Assembly: GCA_963926475.1 (NCBI GenBank)
Contig: CAWUXE010000001.1
Span: 1-64,000 of the forward strand
DNA: 64,000 nt
Direction: 5' to 3'
Source: UBA2040 sp002384725
GTDB taxonomy: Bacteria; Bacteroidota; Bacteroidia; Flavobacteriales_D; Crocinitomicaceae
The translations under genes were made by a program, and so were the position numbers. The first letter of the stretch is position 1. Each line of letters starts with the position of its first letter. Below, piece by piece: positions 53,095 through 60,947 of this stretch. The notes below the pieces were generated by a model. That model did not search any database and was not told the DNA's origin. It saw only the letters and a program-made list of their open reading frames with translations.

Positions 53095-54198
53095 AGCATT
53101 GTCCCAATCTTTAAAAACAGGTTCGTAGCCCTGACTTTTAATAACATCGATAAAGGTTTCTGTTGTCCGTTTATCATCAATTTCAAACTGTTCCAAATTC
53201 GCTTTTGGATTGGCATATCCACCGGGGTCCGTTTTAGAATCAGCTGAAATGGAGGTGATGCCTAATTGAATAATGTGATTTCTAAATTTCTCTGATTCGC
53301 GCGTCGACATGGATAATTCCAATTCTTCATTGAGCAAACGATACGCGCAAATGAGTTGAACTAGCTCTCTATCCGTCATTTCAGATTTCAAATCTATGCC
53401 TCCAGCGCAAGGACGAAGCCTTGGAAAAGAAATGGCGTAATGTGTTTTCCAATATGTTTTCTCTAAATAATCGAGATGTGCGGCGCAGAAAAAAGTATCT
53501 ACTCGCCAATCTTCCAATCCATATAGAACGCCTAATCCAATTTTGTGAATTCCGGCTTTACCCAATCGATCTGGAGTTTGCAAACGATATTGAAAATTAG
53601 ACTTCTTCCCTTTAGGGTGATGAATTTTATAATCGTCTTCTTTATACGTTTCTTGATAGACCAAAACAGCATAAACACCCTCTTGATTCAGAATTTCATA
53701 TTCATGCTGATCGAGGGGTTGCACCTCTATGGAAATTTGAGAAAAAAACGGTTTCAATAATCGAATAGCATTCACAAAATAATCGAGACCAACCGTTTTA
53801 TTCGCTTCACCTGTCACCAAAAGTATGTGATCGTAGCCCATCGCCTTGATAATTTCAGCCTCCTTAATGATTTCATCATCAGACAAGGTTTTTCTTGCAA
53901 TTTTCACATCCAAAGAAAATCCGCAATACGTGCATATATTCTGACATTCATTCGACAAATACATAGGAATGTACATCCGCAATGCTTTCCCGAATCGCTT
54001 CTGTGTCAGAGCTTTGCTCCTTTGTGCCATTTCTTCGAGAAAAGGAGCTGCGGCTGGAGAAATCAGAACTTGAAAATCATCCAAGTTTCTTTTTTCTTTA
54101 TCCAAAGCACGACGAACATCTTTTTCCGTTTTGGAATAGATAGCCAACTTGGTTTCGTCCCAATTTAATGTCTCAAAATGTTTGCTGAATGTTTCCAT
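53086..54198 (-). CDS. thiH: 2-iminoacetate synthase ThiH (radical SAM)
   Basis: Radical SAM enzyme that splits tyrosine to give 2-iminoacetate for the thiazole ring of thiamin. The 370-residue protein has the cluster motif CQNICTYCGF (C-x3-C-x2-C) near residue 84, the glycine-rich LLVTGEA SAM segment, and the C-terminal PGGYANPK stretch with distal conserved residues. Third gene of the minus-strand thiE-thiG-thiH unit, 137 bases after thiG. That gap contains a possible fragment of the CACGAATT-type repeat near 54303-54328. It converges with the GGGP synthase pseudogene. Confidence 0.93.
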   Translation of the reverse strand: METFSKHFETLNWDETKLAIYSKTEKDVRRALDKEKRNLDDFQVLISPAAAPFLEEMAQRSKALTQKRFGKALRMYIPMYLSNECQNICTYCGFSLDVKIARKTLSDDEIIKEAEIIKAMGYDHILLVTGEANKTVGLDYFVNAIRLLKPFFSQISIEVQPLDQHEYEILNQEGVYAVLVYQETYKEDDYKIHHPKGKKSNFQYRLQTPDRLGKAGIHKIGLGVLYGLEDWRVDTFFCAAHLDYLEKTYWKTHYAISFPRLRPCAGGIDLKSEMTDRELVQLICAYRLLNEELELSMSTRESEKFRNHIIQLGITSISADSKTDPGGYANPKANLEQFEIDDKRTTETFIDVIKSQGYEPVFKDWDNALM

Positions 54199-54335
54199 GT
54201 TATAACTTTCTTATCATGAATATTGTTTTTTCTCTTGCTACGACCGCGAAGCAGCAACGGAGTTAATTGTTCGAATTTTCAAGAATCTAATCCAATATTA
54301 TTGGCGTCAATTCGCGTAATTCATGGCTTAAATTA

Positions 54336-55103
54336 TCAATCCAAAAAAGCAGTCAGCGGCGACGAAGCTTCTGCTCTTTCTGAAATTTGATTCGTTCCTG
54401 CTAAAAAGGCCATTCGACCAGCTTGTACAGCCATTTTAAAGGCCAATGCCATTTGCACTGGATTTTGATTGATGGCAATCGCTGTGTTTACCAAAACTGC
54501 ATCGGCACCAATTTCCATTGCTGCAGCTGCATGTGAAGGTGAACCTAAACCGGCATCTACAATAACAGGTACTTTTGCTTGTTCGATTATTATTCTCAGA
54601 AAATCTAATGTTTTCAATCCTTTGTTTGATCCAATTGGCGCGCCCAAAGGCATTACTGCCGTCGTTCCTGCATCTTCCAAATGTTTGCACAAAACTGGGT
54701 CGGCGTGTATGTAAGGAAGCACGATAAATCCTTTCTTGGCCAACTCTTCTGTGGCTTTCAAAGTCTCAATCGGATCGGGCATCAAATATTTGGGTTCCGG
54801 ATGAATTTCCAATTTAATCCAATTCGTTTCAAAGGCTTCTCGCGCTAATTCTGCAGCGAAAACGGCTTCTTTAGCTGTTCGAACGCCAGATGTATTGGGC
54901 AAAAGATTCATTTTTGGATGTCTCAATCGCATCAATAGATCGTCTTCATCAGTGGTTGAAATTCGCTTCAACGCCACCGTAATCAACTCGCTTTCACTCG
55001 CCAAAAGTGCCTGCTCCATCTCATCGTTGGAACTAAACTTACCTGTTCCTGTGAACAATCGAGATTGAAAAATCTTATCTCCTATTTTAAACGGATCTTG
55101 CAT
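54336..55103 (-). CDS. thiG: Thiazole synthase ThiG
   Basis: Condenses deoxyxylulose 5-phosphate, iminoacetate and ThiS-thiocarboxylate into the thiazole phosphate moiety. The ATG at 55101-55103 gives 255 residues, the family length (MQDPFKIG). Markers are SRLFTGTGKF, the Schiff-base region TVALKRIS, LPNTSGVRTAKEAV, and the phosphate site DAGLGSPSHAAAAMEIGADAVLVNTAIA. It overlaps the thiE 3' end by 17 bases. Confidence 0.95.
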   Translation of the reverse strand: MQDPFKIGDKIFQSRLFTGTGKFSSNDEMEQALLASESELITVALKRISTTDEDDLLMRLRHPKMNLLPNTSGVRTAKEAVFAAELAREAFETNWIKLEIHPEPKYLMPDPIETLKATEELAKKGFIVLPYIHADPVLCKHLEDAGTTAVMPLGAPIGSNKGLKTLDFLRIIIEQAKVPVIVDAGLGSPSHAAAAMEIGADAVLVNTAIAINQNPVQMALAFKMAVQAGRMAFLAGTNQISERAEASSPLTAFLD

Positions 55104-55752
55104 AATTATTCGTTTTTTGAACAACTCGTTTTATTAATTCTGAGTCAAAATTATTGTTGTGTAGCAATCCTGAAACAGCTATTCCGTGAACGCCTGTTTT
55201 CATGATGCCTTCTATATCTTTTTCCTCAATTCCACCAATGGCAAAAATGGGTTTAAGCTTGTTTTTTATCTTCAATTCAGAAATCAAATCTTGATATCCT
55301 TGAATTCCGAGCACCGATTTAATTTTTCTTTTGGTAGAAGTAGTTTTGTAGGGTCCTACTCCAAAATACGTCACCATATCAAAGGAATACGAATCTATTT
55401 CATTCAAATCATGCGCCGTACCACCGACAATTTCAAAGTCAACTAAATCACTTGATTCTTTTGAATCTTCCATCCCAATATGGCAACCATCAGCATTGGA
55501 TAATCGAGCAATTTCTGGATGGTCGTTAATGGTCAAAATCATACTCAGTTCTTTGGTTTTTTCGCGGATCAAATCTGCGATTTCAATAAGCGTTGCTTTG
55601 AAATGCAAGTTTGGATGAAACTCGGCCAAATCGGCTTCTTTGATTCGCAATTGAACCCATTTCACTCCACCTTCGGCCAAATTATCTAGCCAAGACAGAT
55701 TTGAAAAATCTTCTTCGGGATGCGTTATATATTGAACACGAGGCAAATTCAT
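55087..55752 (-). CDS. thiE: Thiamine-phosphate synthase
   Basis: Joins HMP-PP and thiazole phosphate into thiamin phosphate. The 221-residue TIM-barrel protein has KWVQLRIKEAD, the diphosphate-binding TINDHPEIA, GCHIGMEDS, the YFGVGPYKTTSTKR loop, and FAIGGIEEKDI. First gene of thiE-thiG-thiH behind a minus-strand TPP riboswitch. A second, shorter ThiE/TenI relative lies in the divergent operon; this one keeps all substrate-site motifs and is the probable synthase. Confidence 0.92.
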   Translation of the reverse strand: MNLPRVQYITHPEEDFSNLSWLDNLAEGGVKWVQLRIKEADLAEFHPNLHFKATLIEIADLIREKTKELSMILTINDHPEIARLSNADGCHIGMEDSKESSDLVDFEIVGGTAHDLNEIDSYSFDMVTYFGVGPYKTTSTKRKIKSVLGIQGYQDLISELKIKNKLKPIFAIGGIEEKDIEGIMKTGVHGIAVSGLLHNNNFDSELIKRVVQKTNNYARSV

Positions 55753-55773
55753 TTCCTATACAAATTGGTGAAA

Positions 55774-55883
55774 ACTTTTAGGAACGCCGAGCGTCTCACT
55801 TTTTCCCTTCGGCAGCATTATCCGCATCAGGTCATGAGGGTATTTCTCAGAATGACGTGAAATTGTCAGACACCCCTAAAAGT
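55774..55883 (-). promoter_or_regulatory. TPP riboswitch controlling thiE-thiG-thiH
   Basis: On the minus strand the THI-box core is clear: CTGAGA, ATACCC, GACCTGATGCGGATAATGC, then CGAAGGGA. A 9-base outer stem (55875-55883 with 55774-55782) closes it. It ends 21 bases before the thiE ATG, so thiamin pyrophosphate probably controls access to the start or early termination. Confidence 0.92.
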
Positions 55884-55888
55884 TTTGG

Positions 55889-55896
55889 TAAAGATA
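55889..55896 (-). promoter_or_regulatory. Candidate -7 promoter element for the thiE operon
   Basis: The minus strand reads TATCTTTA, one base off TAnnTTTG. It would start transcription a few bases before the riboswitch outer stem. Confidence 0.4.
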
Positions 55897-55941
55897 GCGA
55901 ATAAAAAATTCTATTCTTTATCATATTTAAAATGAATTTGC

Positions 55942-55961
55942 TTCCCTCCTTGAGGAGGGAA
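55942..55961. repeat. Palindromic TTCCCTCCT repeat copy in the thi divergent region
   Basis: TTCCCTCCT and AGGAGGGAA form a near-loopless 9-base palindrome between the two divergent thi promoters, where a terminator is not expected. It matches the hairpin at 58258-58277 and one inside 25581-25722. Confidence 0.6.
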
Positions 55962-56006
55962 AATAAAAAAGATACAAACTTGAAATAGTTTCTAGTGAAT
56001 AATTCG

Positions 56007-56014
56007 TAATTTTG
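56007..56014 (+). promoter_or_regulatory. Candidate -7 promoter element for the thiS operon
   Basis: TAATTTTG matches TAnnTTTG and lies eight bases before the riboswitch outer stem. Confidence 0.5.
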
Positions 56015-56021
56015 ACTCTGA

Positions 56022-56120
56022 CTTTAGGGGTGTCCGCGGACTGAGAAATACCCTTCGAACTTGAATCGGCTGACACCGACGGAAGGAAAAGCGTTAGACC
56101 AATTTGGTTTTCCCCTGAAG
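56022..56120 (+). promoter_or_regulatory. TPP riboswitch controlling thiS-thiC-tenI-thiD
   Basis: THI-box core on the plus strand: GACTGAGAAATACCC, then a GAACTTGAATCGGCTGACACCG segment (weaker than the consensus GAACCTGATC), then CGGAAGGAA. CTTTAGGGG (56022-56030) pairs with CCCCTGAAG (56112-56120) as the closing stem. The thiS ATG follows 15 bases later. A longer open frame starting at 56061 is only translation of the riboswitch. Confidence 0.9.
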
Positions 56121-56135
56121 CATATTTTAAATGAA

Positions 56136-56336
56136 ATGGAAGTAAAATTCAACGGAGATAAAATATCCACTTCTTCGAGTAACTTGTCCGAAATTTTATC
56201 GGAAAACAAGTTGTTAGGGAAAATAGGAATTGCTGTAGCGATCAACAACACGGTTATTCCAAAATCTGATTGGAATGAAACTCCATTGAACCAAAATGAC
56301 GAGATTTTAATAATTACAGCTGCTGCTGGCGGTTAA
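56136..56336 (+). CDS. thiS: Sulfur carrier protein ThiS
   Basis: A 66-residue ubiquitin-like carrier that brings sulfur as a C-terminal thiocarboxylate to ThiG. It has the beta-grasp pattern and the diagnostic GG end (ITAAAGG). The ATG at 56136 is set by the riboswitch, which occupies the longer frame. It begins thiS-thiC-tenI-thiD. The adenylating enzyme ThiF is not encoded in the window. Confidence 0.93.
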   Translation: MEVKFNGDKISTSSSNLSEILSENKLLGKIGIAVAINNTVIPKSDWNETPLNQNDEILIITAAAGG

Positions 56337-56345
56337 TCAAAAGAT

Positions 56346-58229
56346 ATGAAAAAAGAAAACACACCTTCGGAAAACAAGATCACTAGAGAACCTTTGACGG
56401 GTTCGAAAAAGATTTATGTGAAAGGAAAAATTCACGATATAAATGTGGCGATGCGTGAAATTGAGTTGTCAGAATCGAAACCTATGTTTTCGGACGGGGA
56501 ATTTACCAAAGAAGTAAATCCTGCTGTCACTGTTTACGATACTTCGGGACCTTACACGGATCCGAATGTGGAAATTGATATCAAAAAAGGATTGCCTCGT
56601 TTGCGCGAACAATGGATTTTGGACCGAGATGATGTGGAGCGTTTAGATGAAGTTTCTTCGGCCTATGGTTTGGAGCGAAAAAATGATTCGAAATTGGATG
56701 AATTGCGCTTCGAGCATATTGCAGAGCCTTTGAGAGCGAAAGCTGGAAAAAATGTTAGCCAATTGCACTATGCGAAGCAAGGAATTATTACTCCAGAAAT
56801 GGAATACATCGCGATTCGTGAAAACCAAAAAATTGAAGAAGTAATCGAGATTTGCAAGCAACATCCAGGTGAAAGTTTTGGGGCAAATACGCCACAAGGA
56901 AAGGTGACTCCTGAATTTGTTCGTGATGAAGTGGCTGCTGGTCGCGCTATTATTCCAAACAATATCAATCACCCTGAAAGCGAACCGATGATTATTGGTC
57001 GAAATTTCTTGGTAAAAATAAACGCAAACATCGGAAATTCAGCCGTTTCATCTTCTATTGATGAAGAAGTAGAAAAAGCGGTTTGGGCATGTCGTTGGGG
57101 AGCTGACAACATCATGGATCTTTCTACAGGAAAGAATATTCATGAGACAAGAGAATGGATTTTAAGAAATTCGCCGGTTCCAATTGGTACGGTTCCTATT
57201 TATCAAGCACTTGAAAAAGTGAATGGTAAAGCTGAAGATTTAACGTGGGAGATTTTCCGCGATACCTTGATCGAACAAGCGGAACAAGGAGTGGATTATT
57301 TCACCATTCATGCGGGCGTTTTATTGCGTTACGTGCCAATGACGGCTAAACGATTGACTGGAATTGTTTCTCGCGGTGGTTCCATCATGGCAAAATGGTG
57401 TTTGGCGCATCACAAAGAAAGTTTCTTGTACACACATTTCGAAGATATTTGTGAAATCATGAAAGCATACGACGTTGCCTTTTCACTTGGAGATGGATTA
57501 CGCCCAGGTTCGATAGCAGATGCGAATGACGAAGCTCAATTTGCCGAATTAGAAACCTTAGGTGAATTGACCAAAATAGCTTGGAAACATGATGTTCAAG
57601 TGATGATTGAAGGTCCAGGTCATGTTCCGATGCACCTCATCAAAGAAAATATGGACAAGCAATTGGAAGAATGCCATGAAGCTCCATTTTACACGCTCGG
57701 ACCTTTGACGACTGATATTGCTCCAGGATATGACCACATTACTTCTGGAATTGGAGCGGCGATGATTGGTTGGTTTGGTTGTGCCATGCTTTGCTATGTA
57801 ACGCCAAAAGAACACCTTGGATTACCCAATAAAAAGGATGTTAAGGACGGTGTGATTACGTACAAACTTGCCGCGCATGCAGCTGATTTAGCGAAAGGTC
57901 ATCCTGGAGCGCAACACCGAGACAATGCTTTGAGCAAGGCTCGATTTGAGTTTCGTTGGGAGGATCAATTCAACCTTTCTTTGGATCCGGATACGGCAAG
58001 AGAATACCATGATGAAACATTACCTTCTGACAATGCAAAAGTGGCCCATTTCTGTTCGATGTGTGGACCGCATTTCTGTTCAATGAAAATCTCTCAAGAC
58101 GTCCGTGACTATGCTAAAGCACAAGGTTTGAAAGAAGAAGAGGCATTGGCGAAAGGCATGGAAAATATGTCGAAGAAATTTATTGAAACGGGTGCGGATG
58201 TGTATGTTGAACCGGAGAAGATTGGATAA
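56346..58229 (+). CDS. thiC: Phosphomethylpyrimidine synthase ThiC (radical SAM)
   Basis: Rearranges aminoimidazole ribotide to HMP phosphate using a [4Fe-4S] cluster and SAM. The 627-residue product has the family's long core (GRAIIPNNINHPESEPMIIGRNFLVKINANIGNS, MDLSTGKNIHETREWILRNSPVPIGTVPIYQAL). The C-terminal cluster motif is CSMCGPHFCSM (C-x2-C-x4-C). It follows thiS by nine bases. Confidence 0.97.
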   Translation: MKKENTPSENKITREPLTGSKKIYVKGKIHDINVAMREIELSESKPMFSDGEFTKEVNPAVTVYDTSGPYTDPNVEIDIKKGLPRLREQWILDRDDVERLDEVSSAYGLERKNDSKLDELRFEHIAEPLRAKAGKNVSQLHYAKQGIITPEMEYIAIRENQKIEEVIEICKQHPGESFGANTPQGKVTPEFVRDEVAAGRAIIPNNINHPESEPMIIGRNFLVKINANIGNSAVSSSIDEEVEKAVWACRWGADNIMDLSTGKNIHETREWILRNSPVPIGTVPIYQALEKVNGKAEDLTWEIFRDTLIEQAEQGVDYFTIHAGVLLRYVPMTAKRLTGIVSRGGSIMAKWCLAHHKESFLYTHFEDICEIMKAYDVAFSLGDGLRPGSIADANDEAQFAELETLGELTKIAWKHDVQVMIEGPGHVPMHLIKENMDKQLEECHEAPFYTLGPLTTDIAPGYDHITSGIGAAMIGWFGCAMLCYVTPKEHLGLPNKKDVKDGVITYKLAAHAADLAKGHPGAQHRDNALSKARFEFRWEDQFNLSLDPDTAREYHDETLPSDNAKVAHFCSMCGPHFCSMKISQDVRDYAKAQGLKEEEALAKGMENMSKKFIETGADVYVEPEKIG

Positions 58230-58257
58230 TTTTAAGTAGAGTAATTAGTTTTAGAGC

Positions 58258-58277
58258 CTCCCTCCTCAAGGAGGGAG
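58258..58277. repeat. Palindromic CTCCCTCCT repeat copy between thiC and the tenI-like gene
   Basis: CTCCCTCCT and AGGAGGGAG form a 9-base perfect hairpin with a two-base centre, seven bases before the next ATG. Within an operon it could act as a processing or attenuation hairpin. It is nearly identical to the copy at 55942-55961. Confidence 0.6.
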
Positions 58278-58284
58278 ATGAAAT

Positions 58285-58851
58285 ATGTCGAAAATCATAA
58301 TCATATCGCCTGAATCTCATTTTCCAAACGAAACTAAACTCGTTCAGGAAATGTTGGAATTGAATACTGATTTTAGATTTCATCTTCGGAAACCAAATTG
58401 GACTTTAGTGGAATGTGAACGCTTTTTGAAAGAAATATCGACATCATTCCATTCCAGAATATCGATACATCAACACTTTGAATTGACGGATCCTTTTCCA
58501 GAAATTCAGACTCATTTACCTGAAAAGAAACGTTCCGAAAGAAAAGGTATTTCCACTTCTTTTCATACTGAAAAGGATATGATGTATGATTGGGAAAAAT
58601 TCGATTATTTCTTCTGCTCGCCACTGTTTCCTAGTATTTCTAAGAATGGCTATTCTACGGATGAAAAATGGGATATCAACGACTGCTCTGAAGAAATAAA
58701 GAGAAAAGCAGTAGCTTTAGGCGGAATGACAGCGAAAAGCATTTCAGAAGCGAGAAAAACGGGGTTTCAAAACTTTGCTTTTCTTGGTGAAATTTGGCTG
58801 TCGGAAAACCCAATTGAAACCTTCAAAGAAATTGTAATTCATGCCCAATAA
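58285..58851 (+). CDS. ThiE/TenI-like thiamine-phosphate synthase family protein
   Basis: A 188-residue TIM-barrel relative of ThiE and TenI. It keeps the family tail (FDYFFCSPLFPSISKNGY, ALGGMTAKSISEA) but lacks the clear diphosphate-binding NDH and GxGPxxxT-K motifs present in the ThiE encoded by the divergent operon. That makes TenI-like thiazole tautomerase activity, or an accessory role, more likely than synthase. Its start follows a palindromic repeat and its end overlaps thiD by 11 bases. Confidence 0.75.
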   Translation: MSKIIIISPESHFPNETKLVQEMLELNTDFRFHLRKPNWTLVECERFLKEISTSFHSRISIHQHFELTDPFPEIQTHLPEKKRSERKGISTSFHTEKDMMYDWEKFDYFFCSPLFPSISKNGYSTDEKWDINDCSEEIKRKAVALGGMTAKSISEARKTGFQNFAFLGEIWLSENPIETFKEIVIHAQ

Positions 58852-59557
58852 ACGACCATACTGTTTGACAATTGCTGGTTTCGATCCAAGTGGCGGAGCA
58901 GGAATACTTGCGGATATAAAAACCTACGAGCAGCATCGTTGCCAAGGACTCGCCGTAGTGACTGCAAATACTATTCAAACGGAAGACTCCTTCGAAAAAA
59001 CGGAATGGGTAACTGAGGATACTATCCTTCTTCAATTGAAGACTTTAATGAGTCGATACAAAGTGAGATTCTTTAAAATTGGTTTGATTGAATCTGGCGA
59101 AATGTTGGAGGAAGTTCTACAGGTAATTCATGCGAATTGTGATGCTCCAACCATAATCTGGGACCCAATAATCGGTGCAACGGTAGGTGGAGAATTTGAT
59201 AAAAATCGGTTTTCAATCTTCCTGAAAGAGAACAAATTTGCAGATCTTATCATTACCCCTAATTTACCTGAATATGAATCTCTTGGGTTGAAAAGTAGTG
59301 CCAATTTGGTATATCTAAAAGGTGGTCATTCGATTAAAAAAGGCCACGATGTTTTGTTTTGGAAAGGAAATCAATATCCATTCGCGCCAAAAATAAAAAC
59401 TGATTTCCAAAAGCATGGAACAGGTTGTATATTCTCTTCTGCCCTTTTATCTAATTTGGCACTTGATTATCCAATGATAAAATCTTGTTTGAGAGCTAAA
59501 CGGTATGTGGAAAAAAGGATTGTTTCGAACCCGAGTTTGTTGGCTTGGCATAAGTGA
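58841..59557 (+). CDS. thiD: Hydroxymethylpyrimidine/phosphomethylpyrimidine kinase
   Basis: Phosphorylates HMP and HMP-P to HMP-PP. The 238-residue ribokinase-fold protein has IAGFDPSGGAGILADIKTYE, the anion-hole/catalytic Cys motif KHGTGCIFSSAL near residue 195, and TPNLPEYESL. It is some 25 residues shorter than E. coli ThiD (266) but keeps all active-site parts. Last gene of the plus-strand thi operon, converging with nadC. Confidence 0.93.
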   Translation: MPNKRPYCLTIAGFDPSGGAGILADIKTYEQHRCQGLAVVTANTIQTEDSFEKTEWVTEDTILLQLKTLMSRYKVRFFKIGLIESGEMLEEVLQVIHANCDAPTIIWDPIIGATVGGEFDKNRFSIFLKENKFADLIITPNLPEYESLGLKSSANLVYLKGGHSIKKGHDVLFWKGNQYPFAPKIKTDFQKHGTGCIFSSALLSNLALDYPMIKSCLRAKRYVEKRIVSNPSLLAWHK

Positions 59558-59572
59558 AATGTCAATTACGCT

Positions 59573-60409
59573 TTAAGAATACACCGCTTTCAAGCTCATA
59601 TCCAAGCTCTTTGCAGAATGCGTCAATGCGCCAACCGAAATGCATTGAACGCCTGTTTCGGCATAGGATCGGATAGTTTCTAGGGTAATCCCGCCAGAAG
59701 CTTCGGTTTCGTATTGTTTAGGAATTGTTGGTAGAACAGCTGAAATCCTTGCTGGCGTGAAATTGTCGAGCATAATTCTGTCTACATTTCCCGTTTCCAA
59801 AACTTGTTTGAGTTCGTCTTCGTTTCTGACTTCGATTTCAATTTTCAAATCCAAATTATTGGATTTCACATATTCATTCGCTCGTTCGATTGCCTGACGT
59901 ATTCCACCCGCATAATCGACATGATTATCCTTCAACATAATCATATCGTACAAGGCAAAACGATGATTTTCGCCACCTCCAATTTTCACTGCCCATTTTT
60001 CCATGAAACGAATTCCAGGCGTTGTTTTACGGGTATCTAGAAGCTTCGTATTTGTTCCTTCTATGATTTTTACTATGCTATTAGTCTTTGTAGCAATTCC
60101 AGACATTCTTTGCATGAAATTGAGCACCAAACGCTCTGTCGTTAAGATAGATCGAGAACTTCCTTCTACAGTAAATGCGATATCTCCATACTTGACAGGT
60201 GTGCCGTCAGGTATAAGAGTATTCATTTTTAAAGTTGGGTCAAACTGATGAAAAATCTTTTTTGCTAATTCTACTCCAGCCAGAATACCTTCATCTTTGA
60301 TGAGCAATTTTGCGGTTCCTTTGGCATTTTCTGGAACACATGAAAGTGTTGAATGATCGCCAGGTCCAATGTCCTCGCGAAGGGCGTTTTCGATAATTTC
60401 TTCAATCAT
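59573..60409 (-). CDS. nadC: Nicotinate-nucleotide pyrophosphorylase (quinolinate phosphoribosyltransferase)
   Basis: Converts quinolinate and PRPP to nicotinate mononucleotide in de novo NAD synthesis. The 278-residue product has ALREDIGPGDHST at the start, TERLVLNFMQRMSGIAT, LDTRKTTPG, KIGGGENHRFALYDMIMLKDNH, and the C-terminal GGITLETIRSYAETGVQCISVGALTHSA. Its first nine codons and 5' flank (60384-60417) are part of a 34-base direct repeat whose other copy lies 2.3 kb upstream, next to the DUF4783 gene, from which nadC has been separated by an insertion. Confidence 0.96.
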   Translation of the reverse strand: MIEEIIENALREDIGPGDHSTLSCVPENAKGTAKLLIKDEGILAGVELAKKIFHQFDPTLKMNTLIPDGTPVKYGDIAFTVEGSSRSILTTERLVLNFMQRMSGIATKTNSIVKIIEGTNTKLLDTRKTTPGIRFMEKWAVKIGGGENHRFALYDMIMLKDNHVDYAGGIRQAIERANEYVKSNNLDLKIEIEVRNEDELKQVLETGNVDRIMLDNFTPARISAVLPTIPKQYETEASGGITLETIRSYAETGVQCISVGALTHSAKSLDMSLKAVYS

Positions 60410-60417
60410 AGAGCAAA
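60384..60417. repeat. 34-base direct repeat, nadC-proximal copy
   Basis: Perfectly identical to 62664-62697 over 34 bases (begins GCGTTTTCGATAATTTC). It contains nadC codons 1-9 and eight bases of leader. With its partner it brackets 60418-62663. Confidence 0.95.
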
Positions 60418-60423
60418 AAATTA

Positions 60424-60945
60424 CTACTCAATTACTAAAGGATAATCCTCCACTTCTCCATAAGAATCATTCTCAAAACAAGGGTCACTGCTTATCGTAC
60501 TTCCTGCTCTTACAATGAATCTGGCATAATATTCCCCTTTAACTGCATTAGAAGGAACCGTTATAGACTTCGTCACACTAGTAAAGTTGATGTTACTAGA
60601 AATCAATACACTTTCATCCGAATCTAAAAAGTCACCATCTCCATTCCAATCAAAATAAGCATAGATACCAACAGCTGGACTTGTAGTTTGAAAGTTAACT
60701 TGCAGATCATAGGCCTGTCCTTTTTTAACTTTGATAATCTTGTCTTTATAAAAATTATTTGGACCTGTTCCAAAGGTGTTATTGGTCATACCTGCCATTG
60801 AAACTTGACTGAAAAAATCCTCACTTGAATTATAAAATGTTATAACGCAAGGTAATTTTTTAACATTCCATGTAAAGTCATCTTTTGTACAGCTGAACAA
60901 AATTAAACTAGATAGAAATGTGATATTACGAGTCATTGAATTCAT
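60424..60945 (-). CDS. GEVED-domain lipoprotein
   Basis: A 173-residue exported protein with a lipobox (LILFSC, Cys 19) and a GEVED-type beta domain. The domain shows IYAYFDWNGDGDFLDSDESV, with an EF-hand-like calcium loop in DWNGDGDF, then GEYYARFIVRAGSTIS, and the naming motif YGEVEDYPLVI at the very end. GEVED domains are extracellular modules usually inside larger adhesins and peptidases; here it stands alone on a lipid anchor. Two bases from the gene upstream, and inside the segment bracketed by 34-base direct repeats, so probably acquired. Confidence 0.8.
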   Translation of the reverse strand: MNSMTRNITFLSSLILFSCTKDDFTWNVKKLPCVITFYNSSEDFFSQVSMAGMTNNTFGTGPNNFYKDKIIKVKKGQAYDLQVNFQTTSPAVGIYAYFDWNGDGDFLDSDESVLISSNINFTSVTKSITVPSNAVKGEYYARFIVRAGSTISSDPCFENDSYGEVEDYPLVIE

Positions 60946-60947
60946 AA

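Noticed and set aside
56061..56135. N-terminal extension of thiS
   Set aside because: These codons are the TPP riboswitch core read as protein; the ThiS fold starts at the ATG at 56136.
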